Origin: Nocardia farcinica
GTDB taxonomy: Bacteria > Actinomycetota > Actinomycetes > Mycobacteriales > Mycobacteriaceae
Reading direction: 5' to 3'
Length of the DNA stretch: 64,000 bases
NCBI RefSeq assembly: GCF_001182745.1
Contig: NZ_LN868938.1
Location: forward strand, 1,364,001-1,428,000
Under the pieces are notes generated by a model, which saw nothing but the letters and a program-made list of their open reading frames with translations, did not search any database and was not told the DNA's origin. The first letter of the stretch is position 1; each line of letters starts with the position of its first letter. Position numbers and translations under genes: made by a program. This document shows positions 34,078 to 42,373 of the stretch, in pieces.

Positions 34078-34504
34078 CGACCAGCTCCCTGGTCCACCGG
34101 AAGTCGATCGTGGTCCGATACCCGCCGATGCGGCCGTCGTACGGTTCCTGCACCGCCGCAATGGATTCGGTGAGAGTGCGCACGATGTGCCAGCCGAAAC
34201 CGGCCTGGCTGACCACCGCGTCCGACAGCGCGACACCGCGCACCCGCACGTGCATGCAGTCGGCCGCGTAGGAGAACTCGCATTCGAGGATGGATTCCGG
34301 CGCCGCGTCGAGCACCAGGGCCGTCGCCACCTCGTCGAGGGCCAGGCGGATGTCGGTCACCTCGTCGATCGCGAAATCCGCGATCAATGCGACGGTTTCG
34401 GCGAGTGCCCGCAGCATCGTCAGCTGGTCGGGCCGGGCGGGCACCCGGATACCGATGCTCGTCGTGCCGGTCGAGGACCGTCCGATCCGCTCCCCCATAC
34501 CCAT
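34067..34504 (-). CDS. rsbW: Anti-sigma factor RsbW (UsfX-like kinase fold)
   Basis: This 145-residue GHKL-fold protein of the SpoIIAB/RsbW type should bind and silence SigF and phosphorylate an anti-anti-sigma partner. The helix DIRLALDEVATALVLDA is the N-box region, but the usual Asn is not evident; FGWHIVRTLTESI is the later ATP-lid side. That could mean weak kinase activity. ATG 34504 has GAGGTGG upstream. It overlaps sigF by 11 bases, which should couple their levels. Confidence 0.85.
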   Translation of the reverse strand: MGMGERIGRSSTGTTSIGIRVPARPDQLTMLRALAETVALIADFAIDEVTDIRLALDEVATALVLDAAPESILECEFSYAADCMHVRVRGVALSDAVVSQAGFGWHIVRTLTESIAAVQEPYDGRIGGYRTTIDFRWTRELVDGS

Positions 34505-34574
34505 CACCACCTCACTCCACACGCTGCCGGTTCGCCACGAGCGGCCACCGGACCGTCGCGGGCTCGGGGAGCGC

Positions 34575-34600
34575 GTACCCGTGGTGGGGGTGACCAAACC
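34575..34600 (-). promoter_or_regulatory. SigF-type autoregulatory promoter of rsbW-sigF
   Basis: On the minus strand GGTTT (34600-34596), 15 bases, GGGTAC (34580-34575). It lies between the ANTAR gene and rsbW, with a start near 34568 and a leader of about 64 bases. An exact consensus site in front of sigF anchors the interpretation of the other sites. Confidence 0.8.
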
Positions 34601-34616
34601 CGAATCGGACACCGCC

Positions 34617-35387
34617 TCAGCGTTTCCCGATCCGCTCGTGCGCGGTGAGCAGCAGGTGATCGAAGTGGCTGCGCACGCCGACGGGCACCGGCACGGCGCC
34701 GATGTCGGCCAGCAGTTGGGCGGCCAGCGCCCGCAACTTGGTGTTGGTCTCCTGCGATCGCCAGCTCAGCACCCGGAACGCCTGTTCGGCGCCGATGCCG
34801 TAGACGAACATCAGCACACCTTTGGCCTGCTCGATCACCGCGCGCGCGGCGTACAGCTCGGGCAGGGTGTCGTCCAGGGTCTCCCGGCGGTGCGCGGCCA
34901 GCGTTCCGGTGACATCGATGTAGTAGCCCGCGGTACCGATCGGCCTGCCGCTCGCGTCGGTCATCCGGTCCGCGACCACGATCACGTGGCGCACCCGGCC
35001 CGCGGTGTCGACGATGCGATGCCTGCTGGAGAACGGCGCGGCATCCCGGATCGCCCTGGCCAGCGTGGCGGCGACCTGCTCGCGGTCCTCGGGATGCTTG
35101 TGTGACAGCAGCAGCTCGGTGGTCGGCACCACCGAGCCGGGCGGATAACCGTGCATGGCGGCCACCTCGTCGGACCATTCCCACCGCTGATCGGCGAACC
35201 GGAAGCGGAAGCTCCCGACGTCGCGTGGCGCGCCGGCGCCGACCACCCGGTCCCGCGCCCCCGATTCCCCGGGCGAGACCGACCCACTCTCCGTCACCGT
35301 CCCAGTATCGGAAGAACGGGAGGCGACAGCGAGCGGATCGGACCTTCCGAGGACCAAGGTCACGGAAGAAGAGGCCGAAGTCCTCAC
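34617..35387 (-). CDS. PAS-ANTAR RNA-binding regulator
   Basis: This 256-residue protein has a PAS-like domain (RFADQRWEWSDEVAAMHGYPPGSVVPTTELLL...GYYIDVT) followed by an ANTAR domain (AARAVIEQAKGVLMFVYGIGAEQAFRVLSWRSQETNTKLRALAAQLL). ANTAR proteins bind paired hairpins in mRNA and prevent termination. GTG 35387 overlaps the STAS stop (GTGA), so I prefer it; GTG 35297 is an alternative that removes 30 weakly conserved residues. With the STAS, RsbW and SigF genes it forms a stress-signalling cluster. The RNA targets are unknown. Confidence 0.85.
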   Translation of the reverse strand: MRTSASSSVTLVLGRSDPLAVASRSSDTGTVTESGSVSPGESGARDRVVGAGAPRDVGSFRFRFADQRWEWSDEVAAMHGYPPGSVVPTTELLLSHKHPEDREQVAATLARAIRDAAPFSSRHRIVDTAGRVRHVIVVADRMTDASGRPIGTAGYYIDVTGTLAAHRRETLDDTLPELYAARAVIEQAKGVLMFVYGIGAEQAFRVLSWRSQETNTKLRALAAQLLADIGAVPVPVGVRSHFDHLLLTAHERIGKR

Positions 35388-35779
35388 GCCTCCATGGCGG
35401 CACGCATGGACGGGTAGCGCGGGAACTGGGAGCGGACGCCGGTGATCTCCAGCGATCGCTCGATCTCCCGCCGCCCGGTGACGACGCGCAGGTCGACACC
35501 GTGTCGGGCGGCCTCGCCGCGGACCGTGCCGAGCATGGCGGCGGCCCGGATACTCAGGAACCGGGCGGCCCGCAGGTCCACCACGACGGCATGGCAGTCC
35601 GAGTGGGTGGCCCGATCCAGTGTCTCGTGGAATCGGTGCTGGGCGAGCGCGTCGAGTTCGCCTTCGATGCGGATCACCACGCACCGGTGGCGATGCTCGA
35701 CCCGCTGGGCGCAGACCCGTCCGCCGGGCGAGCGCGGATCGGCGTCGTGGTTGCTCGAGATCGTGGCGTCTACTGACAT
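35384..35779 (-). CDS. STAS-domain protein (anti-anti-sigma factor-like)
   Basis: This 131-residue STAS protein has VVIRIEGELDALAQHRFHETL and VVVDLRAARFLSIRAAAML. In phosphorylatable anti-anti-sigma factors the last segment reads like F-x-D-S-S-G; here it is FLSIRA, so the usual acceptor Ser is displaced or missing. It may act unregulated by phosphorylation, or bind another partner. AGGGAGG lies five bases before the ATG. It begins the operon leading to the ANTAR gene and possibly to rsbW-sigF. Confidence 0.83.
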   Translation of the reverse strand: MSVDATISSNHDADPRSPGGRVCAQRVEHRHRCVVIRIEGELDALAQHRFHETLDRATHSDCHAVVVDLRAARFLSIRAAAMLGTVRGEAARHGVDLRVVTGRREIERSLEITGVRSQFPRYPSMRAAMEA

Positions 35780-36073
35780 GGAGGACCTCCCTGGAAGCGG
35801 TTCCAGATCGGTGCTGCGGGTTTGTGGCGAGTGACGATCCTGGTGGATCGTCAGGCATGGTGCGGACGGCTGATGCTCGTGCTGTGCTGCGTATCAGCCG
35901 CGCCCTGCGCGTGGTGTCGTGCAAAGCAAAAGCCCTCGTCGACCGGGCCGGGCGGACCGCCGAGACGGAACCGCGCCGGTGGGGGTAACCCACTGCGTCG
36001 AACCGGGGTCGGCTGGAGTCTCAACCTGCCTACAGTCTTGCACGCCGAGCGCGCAATGTCATGCCGTCGGCCG
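35780..36073. other. Intergenic region, katE 3' end to STAS 5' end
   Basis: No gene is convincing here. GACGATCC (35833-35840) and GGATCGTC (35845-35852) form a clean eight-base stem with a four-base loop, possibly a katE terminator or part of the STAS leader. I found no GTTT-N15-GGGTA site for the STAS gene; the nearest GGGTTA has no matching -35. Confidence 0.4.
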
Positions 36074-38233
36074 TTATGCCGGAATCGCCGAGGTCGCCCG
36101 CTGCCACGTCCGATGGTTCGCCAGTGCCCGCGCCAGATCGGCCACGAATCGCTCGTCAAGACCGTCACCGTGGGTGTCGGTGGTTATCACGCCGGTGGTC
36201 GGGTCGGCCTCGTGCACCCGCGCCGCGTCGAGGATGCCCGCGATCCGCAACAGCGAGACACCCGCACCGAACGCCGCGACCGGTTTGGCGTGCTTGAACG
36301 CCTCGAGGACGAAATGCACCGCCTCGCCGTTGCGGGTCAGCGTCTCCACTCCGGTCTGCCCGCCGGCGACCACGACGCCGTCATAGAGCACCGAGGCCAC
36401 CGTCATCAGCGTGCGATCGACCGGCAGGGTGTCGCCGTCGCCGCCGTCGGCGTGCACCATGCCGCCGTGCGAGGCGATCACCTCCACGATCGCGCCGCGT
36501 TCGGTGAGCGCCGAGCGCAGCGCCCGCACCCCCGCCGCGTCCACTCCGTCGGCGGCCAGCACCGCGACCTGCCGGGTGGCGATGCCGTCCTTGGCGGTGT
36601 GGGCTTGCGAGAGGGCCGGGGAGACGAAGGCATCGGTGCCGGCCTCGGGGTCCGGCGGCGGCGCGGGCAGACCGAGCCGGCCCGCCACCCGCACGGCCAG
36701 GTCGGGGTCGATGCGCACCAGCTGGCCGAGCGTGCGCTCGCGGATCTCCACCCGCTGCACCTTGCCGAGTTCGAAGGCGAAGGCCTCCACGATGTGTTCG
36801 GCCTCCGGTGCGGACATGCTGCGCCAGAACATCCGCGGCTGCCGGTAGTACTCCCGGAAGCTCTCGGCGCGCCGGCGCTGCGCCCGGCCGTCCACCTGCC
36901 GCGGGTAGTGCTCGTAGGAGCCGTCGCCGCCCACGACGGGGCAGCCGCCGCCGATGCTGTTGACGGTGTAGCTCGCCTGCCCGCGCGGGATGGCGTGCTG
37001 GCCGTAGCCGTCCTGCTGGTGGTTGCGCACGTCGGCGACCGGGCGGTTGATCGGGATCTGGGCGAAGTTGGGGCCGCCGAGCCGGATCAGCTGGGTGTCC
37101 AGATAGGAGAAGTTGCGCAGTTGCAGCAGCGGGTCGTCGGTGAAGTCGATGCCCGGCACCAGGTTGGCGGTGTGGAAGGCGACCTGCTCGGTCTCGGCGA
37201 AGAAGTTGTCCGGGTTGCGGTCGAGCACCATCCGGCCCACCGGCAGCACGGGCACCTGTTCCTCGGGGACCAGCTTGGTGGCGTCGAGCAGGTCGAAGTC
37301 GAAGTCGAACTCCTTCTCCACCGGGATGAGCTGCACGCCCAGCTCCCACTCCGGATAGTGCCCGGCCTCGATGCAGTCCCACAGATCGCGGCGGTTGTAG
37401 TCGGGGTCGCGCCCGGCGATCTGCTGGCATTCGTCCCACACCAGCGAGTGCACCCCGAGCTTGGGCGTCCAGTGGAACTTCACGAAGGTCGGCGTGCCCG
37501 CGGCGTCGAGGAACCGGAAGGTGTGCACGCCGAAGCCCTGCATCATCCGGTAGCTGCGCGGCAGCGCCCGGTCCGACATCAGCCACATGATCGCGTGCAG
37601 GGTCTCCGGCTGCAGCGACACGAAGTCCCACAGGGTGTCGTGCGCCGAGGCGGCCTGCGGTATCTCGTTGTGCGGCTCGGGTTTCACCGCGTGCACGAAG
37701 TCGGGGAACTTGATGCCGTCCTGGATGAAGAACACCGGGAAGTTGTTGCCGACCAGGTCGTAGTTGCCCTGCGAGGTGTAGAACTTGGTCGCGAAACCGC
37801 GCACGTCGCGCACGGTGTCGGCCGAACCACGGGAACCGGCGACGGTGGAGAAGCGCACGAACACCGGGGTGCGTTCGGCGGGATCGGTCAGGAACTTCGC
37901 GACGGTGTATTCGGCCAGCCGGTCGTCGTAGGGCTGGAAGTAGCCGTAGGCACCGGCGCCGCGCGCGTGCACCACGCGTTCGGGGATGCGCTCGTGATCG
38001 AAGTGGGTGATCTTCTCCCTGGCATGGAAGTCGTCGAGCAGCGTGGGGCCGCGGGCGCCGGCCGAGAGCGCGTCGTCGGTGTGGCGCACTCGCACGCCCT
38101 GCTGGGTGGTGAGGTGGCCCTGCTCCCGGTCGACCCGGTGGGCGTCGAGCTGACGCTGCTTGCGATCCGCTCCGCCGGCGGCGTGGTCGGCGTCGGCGGC
38201 ATTGTCGGGGGTGTCGGGGGTGTGCCCAGTCAT
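36074..38233 (-). CDS. katE: Large-subunit catalase HPII with C-terminal flavodoxin-like domain
   Basis: This 719-residue clade-2 catalase degrades H2O2. The distal His lies in [14 protein letters not shown], Asn in [14 protein letters not shown], and the heme Tyr in [17 protein letters not shown]. The catalase core is followed by a class I glutaminase/DJ-1-like domain (about 560-719, [17 protein letters not shown]...) typical of HPII. The C-terminal domain carries [11 protein letters not shown] and no clear catalytic Cys. ATG 38233 has a GAGGTGAGG leader. A SigF-type promoter lies upstream. Confidence 0.95.
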   Translation of the reverse strand: MTGHTPDTPDNAADADHAAGGADRKQRQLDAHRVDREQGHLTTQQGVRVRHTDDALSAGARGPTLLDDFHAREKITHFDHERIPERVVHARGAGAYGYFQPYDDRLAEYTVAKFLTDPAERTPVFVRFSTVAGSRGSADTVRDVRGFATKFYTSQGNYDLVGNNFPVFFIQDGIKFPDFVHAVKPEPHNEIPQAASAHDTLWDFVSLQPETLHAIMWLMSDRALPRSYRMMQGFGVHTFRFLDAAGTPTFVKFHWTPKLGVHSLVWDECQQIAGRDPDYNRRDLWDCIEAGHYPEWELGVQLIPVEKEFDFDFDLLDATKLVPEEQVPVLPVGRMVLDRNPDNFFAETEQVAFHTANLVPGIDFTDDPLLQLRNFSYLDTQLIRLGGPNFAQIPINRPVADVRNHQQDGYGQHAIPRGQASYTVNSIGGGCPVVGGDGSYEHYPRQVDGRAQRRRAESFREYYRQPRMFWRSMSAPEAEHIVEAFAFELGKVQRVEIRERTLGQLVRIDPDLAVRVAGRLGLPAPPPDPEAGTDAFVSPALSQAHTAKDGIATRQVAVLAADGVDAAGVRALRSALTERGAIVEVIASHGGMVHADGGDGDTLPVDRTLMTVASVLYDGVVVAGGQTGVETLTRNGEAVHFVLEAFKHAKPVAAFGAGVSLLRIAGILDAARVHEADPTTGVITTDTHGDGLDERFVADLARALANHRTWQRATSAIPA

Positions 38234-38303
38234 CCTCACCTCTCGCGTTCTCGCAGTCCGTGCGCGTGTGTGCGGCGGCCCGGGGCGGGCCTCACTGGCG
38301 GCC

Positions 38304-38329
38304 TTACCCCACCGGGTCGGGCTCACACC
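38304..38329 (-). promoter_or_regulatory. SigF-type promoter of katE
   Basis: On the minus strand GGTGT (38329-38325), 15 bases, GGGTAA (38309-38304). One mismatch to GGTTT. The start would be near 38297, 64 bases before the ATG. Confidence 0.6.
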
Positions 38330-38330
38330 C

Positions 38331-38356
38331 GTTTGGCGGCGCCCGTCGGCGGGCAT
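38331..38356 (+). promoter_or_regulatory. Possible SigF-type promoter of the GT4 gene
   Basis: GTTT (38331-38334), 16 bases, GGGCAT (38351-38356). It abuts the katE -35 box on the other strand, so the two promoters would be back to back. The -10 has C where T is expected; this is the weakest site of the set. Confidence 0.4.
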
Positions 38357-38464
38357 ATCCGCGACGAGACCGCGGATGCCTCGCTCGGTCCCCGGGCCGC
38401 GGCGGATGTGTCTGCGCGCCACTCAGTCGGCCCGATCCGTCCTTCTCGCCCGAACGGAGCATCC

Positions 38465-39730
38465 GTGAAGATCGCCCTGGTATCCGAGCACGCCAGCCCC
38501 CTCGCCGAACCGGGCGGACCCGAAGGCGGTCAACAGCTGCACGTCGCCGAGCTGGCGGCGGCGCTGGCGCGGCGCGGGCACTCGGTCACCGTCTACACCC
38601 GCCGCGTCGATCCGCACACCAGGACCGAGGTGCTCACCCGTCCCGGCTACCGGGTGGTGCACGTACCCGCGGGCCCGCCCGAGCCGTTGCCGCGCGACCG
38701 CACCCTGCCGCACCTGGGTGAGTTCGGCACCTTCCTGCGCAGGCACTGGCTCACCGACCGACCGCAGCTGGTGCACGCGCACTTCTGGATGTCGGCGCTG
38801 GCGGCCGAGCTGGCCGCGCGAGCCTTCGACATCCCCGTGGTGGTCACCTTCCACGCCTTGGGCACCGTCAAGCGCAGGCACCAGGGCCTCGCCGACACCA
38901 GCCCGCCCTCACGCATCCGGTTCGAGCGGCTGATCGCCACCCGCGCCCGGCACATCCTGGCCACCAGCGTGGACGAGGCGGTGGAGCTGGTGCGCATGGG
39001 CGTGCCGCGCTTCCGCATCTCGGTGGTGCCCTCGGGTGTCGATGTCACGGCGTTCACCCCGGGCGGCGCGGCCGCCGACCGCAAGGCGCGGCACCGGCTG
39101 TTGTGCGCGGGAAAGTTGCTGCCGCGCAAGGGATTCGACGTCGCGGTGCGCGCCATGCCCGAACTGCCCGGCACCGAGCTGGTGATCGCGGGCGGCGCGG
39201 TCGGCGACGACGTGGCCGACGACGCGGAAACCAAACGGTTGCGCAGGCTGGCCGCCGAATGCGGTGTGGGCGACCGGGTCCGGCTGCTCGGCCGGGTCTC
39301 GCACAGCGCCATGCCCCGGCTGTACCGCTCCGCCGACGCGGTGCTGGCCATCCCGCGCTACGAGCCGTTCGGGCTGGTGGCGCTCGAGGCGATGGCCTGC
39401 GGCAGGCCGGTCGTCGCCACCGCCGTGGGCGGCATGCTCGATGCGGTGGTCGACGGCGTGACCGGACGTTTCGTCGCCCCGGCCGCCCCCGAGACCGTCG
39501 CGCGCGCGGTACGCCCGCTGCTCGACGACGACGTGCTGCGCCGCACCTGGGGCGCGGCGGGGTGCGAGCGGGTGCGCGAGCGCTACTCCTGGGACCGGGT
39601 GGCGGAGCGGACGCTGGCGGTCTACCACCGGGCCGCACCGACCCGGGACAGCGCGCTGGCGCGCGAGCTGGTCGATCCGGCGCTCAGCCGGCGCGCCGCC
39701 CCGGCCCGCGCCACCGCCACGGCGAGATGA
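38465..39730 (+). CDS. Glycosyltransferase family 4 protein
   Basis: This 421-residue GT-B enzyme has an N-terminal ALVSEHASPLAEPGGPEGGQQLHVAEL loop that binds the acceptor and a C-terminal nucleotide-sugar site with YEPFGLVALEAMACGRPVVAT, where Glu contacts the donor. Retaining GT4 enzymes build envelope glycans, trehalose-like sugars or phosphoinositides. GTG 38465 has GGAG five bases upstream. Divergence from katE suggests stress-linked envelope or compatible-solute chemistry. Its tail overlaps the DUF6328 gene by 47 bases. Confidence 0.88.
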   Translation: MKIALVSEHASPLAEPGGPEGGQQLHVAELAAALARRGHSVTVYTRRVDPHTRTEVLTRPGYRVVHVPAGPPEPLPRDRTLPHLGEFGTFLRRHWLTDRPQLVHAHFWMSALAAELAARAFDIPVVVTFHALGTVKRRHQGLADTSPPSRIRFERLIATRARHILATSVDEAVELVRMGVPRFRISVVPSGVDVTAFTPGGAAADRKARHRLLCAGKLLPRKGFDVAVRAMPELPGTELVIAGGAVGDDVADDAETKRLRRLAAECGVGDRVRLLGRVSHSAMPRLYRSADAVLAIPRYEPFGLVALEAMACGRPVVATAVGGMLDAVVDGVTGRFVAPAAPETVARAVRPLLDDDVLRRTWGAAGCERVRERYSWDRVAERTLAVYHRAAPTRDSALARELVDPALSRRAAPARATATAR

Positions 39731-40181
39731 GCCAGGCGATCAGGAACGACACCGCCACCAGCGCGCCCGCCGCGGACCCCGCCGCCGGGTGGACGACGAT
39801 GTCCACCACCAGGACCAGCGACCCGACCAGCGCGACACCCAGCAGCGCCAGGCCCGCGATCGCGCAGCGGTGGGCGGCCGCCACCACGTTGGCCAGCCGG
39901 TGCCGGCGGAACAGGATCCGATGCCACGACACCGGCGCGACCAACAGCACCGTCGCACCGAAGGCCGCGGCAACGGTGGCCAGGTAGACCGCGCGCTCAC
40001 GGTCGGACAGTTCGGCGAACCCGGCTTGGAACGGCACGATCAGCAGGGCGCCGACCAGGAACTGCACCCCGGTCTGCACCACGCGCAGTTCCTGGACCAG
40101 GCTGTTCCAGTTGCGGTCCAGCCGTTCGGTTTCGGTCTCGCCCCTGGCCACCCGGTTCCAGGCGTCGTCAGGAACGCGCAC
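39684..40181 (-). CDS. DUF6328-type four-helix membrane protein
   Basis: This 165-residue protein opens with ETETERLDRNWNSLVQELRVVQTGVQFLVGALLIVPFQ and has about four membrane helices, as in the DUF6328 family. No function is established. Its ATG lies inside the 3' end of the ChaB-Rho_N gene (14-base overlap), so the two are co-translated from the SigF-type promoter at 40.65 kb. Confidence 0.82.
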   Translation of the reverse strand: MRVPDDAWNRVARGETETERLDRNWNSLVQELRVVQTGVQFLVGALLIVPFQAGFAELSDRERAVYLATVAAAFGATVLLVAPVSWHRILFRRHRLANVVAAAHRCAIAGLALLGVALVGSLVLVVDIVVHPAAGSAAGALVAVSFLIAWLISPWRWRGPGRRAG

Positions 40182-40590
40182 GGGCGGTCTCCCGGCGATT
40201 CTCCTTCTCGATCGCCGAGATCAGCTGGTGCTTGGTCATCTTCCACCGCCCCGTGATGCCCAGCCGCCCGGCGACATCGAGCAGGTGTTTCTTGGAGGCG
40301 TTGGCGTTCACCCCGCCCGCGGTCTCGCCTTCGGCATCGGGCCCGCCGTGTTCGGCGCGCTCGTCGGAGGGCCCGCGCTGCTCCTTGGCCTCCCAGTGGT
40401 CGCCGACCTTCTCGTAGCTGTGCTTGAGCGCGCTGTAGCCGACACGGTACGCGCGCTCCTCGCTGCCGTACTCGGCCAGGGCGGCATCGTGGGCTTTGGC
40501 GAAGGTGCGCTGCGCCTTCTCCTCCGAACGCCGCAGCGTGCTGGGCAGCTCGGACTTCTTCGCCTCCCCCGTGCGGGTGGTCTTCGGCAT
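40168..40590 (-). CDS. ChaB-Rho_N fusion protein
   Basis: This 140-residue protein joins two small domains: an N-terminal ChaB domain (LPSTLRRSEEKAQRTFAKAHDAALAEYG...ALKHSYEKVGDHWEAK) and a C-terminal Rho_N/SAP-like helix pair (SKKHLLDVAGRLGITGRWKMTKHQLISAIEKE), linked by an acidic stretch. Rho_N motifs bind nucleic acid. ATG 40590 has AGGGGG upstream; GTG 40596 is possible. It may be a nucleoid- or RNA-associated stress protein. Confidence 0.85.
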   Translation of the reverse strand: MPKTTRTGEAKKSELPSTLRRSEEKAQRTFAKAHDAALAEYGSEERAYRVGYSALKHSYEKVGDHWEAKEQRGPSDERAEHGGPDAEGETAGGVNANASKKHLLDVAGRLGITGRWKMTKHQLISAIEKENRRETARARS

Positions 40591-40650
40591 CTCCACTGCC
40601 CCCTTTCGGATCGGGTTCACCGGCGGTTTCCCGGCACTGGCACGGCTCGC

Positions 40651-40676
40651 ATACCCGTGCTCACCACTGATTAACC
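40651..40676 (-). promoter_or_regulatory. SigF-type promoter of the ChaB-Rho_N operon
   Basis: On the minus strand GGTTA (40676-40672), 15 bases, GGGTAT (40656-40651). The start would be near 40644. Its -35 overlaps that of the divergent promoter. Confidence 0.65.
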
Positions 40677-40693
40677 GACCTGGCGCCGGGTAT
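40669..40693 (+). promoter_or_regulatory. SigF-type promoter of the nucleotidyltransferase operon
   Basis: GATT (40669-40672), 15 bases, GGGTAT (40688-40693). The ATG at 40703 is nine bases beyond, as for ctpI. Its -35 shares base 40672 with the minus-strand -35, so only one polymerase can bind at a time. Confidence 0.6.
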
Positions 40694-40702
40694 CACGCCG
40701 GC

Positions 40703-41278
40703 ATGGTCGCCACGATGGACGAATTGCTGCACGCCCTCACGCGTGCCGTGAACGCCCTGTCCGAATCCGACGTGCGGTTCGCGGTGGCGGGCGGCTGCGC
40801 GGTCTACGCCCGCGGCGGTCCCGCCTCCGACCACGACGTCGATCTGTTCGTCAAACCCGAGGACGCCTCCCGCGCCGTCCAGGTGCTCACCCGCGCCGGG
40901 CTGCGCGGCTGCGACCCCGCCGAGGACTGGCTCAAGAAGGTCTACGACCGCGACACCCTCATCGACATCATCTACCGCCCCAACTGCCGCGACGTCACCG
41001 ACGAGCTGCTCGACCGGGCCGAGACGATGCGGATCGGTCCCGCGGTCGCGCCGGTGGTCAGCGCCACCGACCTGATGGTGGACAAGCTGCTGGTCTTCGA
41101 CGCCCATCGGCTGGATCTGAGCCCGCTGCTGCACATCGCCCGCGATCTGCGCGAGCAGGTCGACTGGCCGCAGGTGCGCGCGGAGACGATCCACTCCCCC
41201 TACGCGAAGGCCTTCCTCGGGCTGATCGACGATCTCGGCATCGCCGACACGCGCGCCGACATGAAGAAAGCCGGGTGA
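40703..41278 (+). CDS. Nucleotidyltransferase-fold protein
   Basis: This 191-residue protein has a minimal nucleotidyltransferase core: VAGGCAVYARGG, then SDHDVDLFV with the two metal-binding acids, and a later acidic IDIIYRP. It resembles MNT/AbiEii-like or aminoglycoside-type transferases, but no toxin partner is adjacent. No ribosome site precedes the ATG, fitting a nearly leaderless mRNA from the promoter at 40.69 kb. The BON gene follows after six bases. The substrate is unknown. Confidence 0.82.
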   Translation: MVATMDELLHALTRAVNALSESDVRFAVAGGCAVYARGGPASDHDVDLFVKPEDASRAVQVLTRAGLRGCDPAEDWLKKVYDRDTLIDIIYRPNCRDVTDELLDRAETMRIGPAVAPVVSATDLMVDKLLVFDAHRLDLSPLLHIARDLREQVDWPQVRAETIHSPYAKAFLGLIDDLGIADTRADMKKAG

Positions 41279-41284
41279 GAACCG

Positions 41285-41548
41285 ATGGACAAGCCGCAGT
41301 ACCAGGTCGCCCACCTGCGCCGGGCCCTCGCCGAGGATCCGCGCACCGCGGAACTGGGTGTGCAGGTCACCATCCGCGGCGATGTCGTCGTCCTGGACGG
41401 CGAGGTGGCCAGCGAGGCGCTCAAGGAACAGATGACGGCGGTGGTGCGCGAACAGCTGCCGCAGCTGCGCGTCCACAACGACGTGCGGGTGGTGCATCCC
41501 GCCGCACCGGCGGGCGCCGAACACCTGTCGACCCCCGAAAGGAGTTGA
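41285..41548 (+). CDS. BON-domain protein
   Basis: This 87-residue protein is essentially one BON domain (LGVQVTIRGDVVVLDGEVASEALKEQMTAVVREQLPQLRVHNDVRV). BON domains bind lipid head groups or membranes and often protect envelopes during osmotic stress, as OsmY does. There is no signal peptide, so it is cytoplasmic or attached to the inner face. It sits between the nucleotidyltransferase and phosphoesterase genes with gaps of six and five bases. Confidence 0.87.
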   Translation: MDKPQYQVAHLRRALAEDPRTAELGVQVTIRGDVVVLDGEVASEALKEQMTAVVREQLPQLRVHNDVRVVHPAAPAGAEHLSTPERS

Positions 41549-41553
41549 GCCGC

Positions 41554-42285
41554 ATGCGCATCGCCGCGGTTGGAGACGTCCATCTCGGCACCGATTCCGG
41601 CGGGCAGTTGCGCCCGGTGCTGCGCGAACTGCCGTTGCGGGCCGACGTCCTGCTGCTCGCCGGCGACCTCACCCGGCACGGCACCGTCGCCGAGGCCAGG
41701 GTGGTGGCCGAGGAGTTCGCCGATCTCGGAGTGCCCGTGCTGGCGGTGCTGGGCAACCACGACCACCACAGCGACGCGCAGGACGAGATCGCCGCGCTGC
41801 TCACCGACCACGGCATCACGGTGCTCGAGGGAACGGCCGCCACCGTCGAGATCGAGGGGCGCACCCTCGGTGTCGCGGGCACCAAGGGCTTCGGCGGCGG
41901 GTTCGCCGGCAAGTGCGCCAGCGTCTTCGGTGAGCGGATCATGCGCGAATTCGCCCAGCACACCTGCGATCTGGCGGAATCGCTGCGGGCGGTGCTGCGC
42001 GAGCTGCGCACCGATGTCACCGTCGTCCTCACCCACTACTCCCCCGTCAGCGACACCCTGCACGGCGAGCCGCGCGAGATCTATCCGTTCCTCGGCTCCT
42101 ATCTGCTCGGTGAGGTGATCGACGAGTTCGATGTCGACCTCGCGCTGCACGGGCACGCCCATGCCGGGACCGAGCGCGGCACCACCCCCGGCGGCATCCG
42201 CGTCCGCAACGTGGCCGAGCCGGTGATCCGGTCCGCCTACGCCATCTACGAACTCGAGCCCGCCCGCACCCGCGTGGGGCTGTGA
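41554..42285 (+). CDS. Calcineurin-like metallophosphoesterase
   Basis: This 243-residue enzyme has all five metal motifs: GDVHLG, AGDLTRHG, GNHDHH, LTHYSP and LHGHAHAG. The family hydrolyses phosphodiesters or phosphomonoesters with two metal ions. AAAGGAG lies nine bases before the ATG. Being third in the nucleotidyltransferase-BON operon suggests that a nucleotide or phospholipid-linked signal is made and removed by the same unit, but that is inference. Confidence 0.88.
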   Translation: MRIAAVGDVHLGTDSGGQLRPVLRELPLRADVLLLAGDLTRHGTVAEARVVAEEFADLGVPVLAVLGNHDHHSDAQDEIAALLTDHGITVLEGTAATVEIEGRTLGVAGTKGFGGGFAGKCASVFGERIMREFAQHTCDLAESLRAVLRELRTDVTVVLTHYSPVSDTLHGEPREIYPFLGSYLLGEVIDEFDVDLALHGHAHAGTERGTTPGGIRVRNVAEPVIRSAYAIYELEPARTRVGL

Positions 42286-42305
42286 GCCACGCCGCCGTCC
42301 CGGTC

Positions 42306-42330
42306 GATTGGCCGGAAGAGCCACGGGTAT
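42306..42330 (+). promoter_or_regulatory. SigF-type promoter of the UsfY-like operon
   Basis: GATT (42306-42309), 15 bases, GGGTAT (42325-42330). The start would be near 42337, about 37 bases before the ATG, which has its own AAAGGAG. Confidence 0.6.
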
Positions 42331-42373
42331 CCCCGAAGCGGCACCCGTGACGAGGTGGACTCGAAAGGAGACC

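Noticed and set aside
35780..36073. SigF-type promoter for the STAS-ANTAR operon
   Set aside because: A GGGTTA exists on the minus strand, but no G-T-T-T-like box lies 14-17 bases upstream.
35822..38464. Long plus-strand extension of the GT4 gene through katE
   Set aside because: It is antisense to a complete catalase; GTG 38465 has a ribosome site and begins the GT-B fold.
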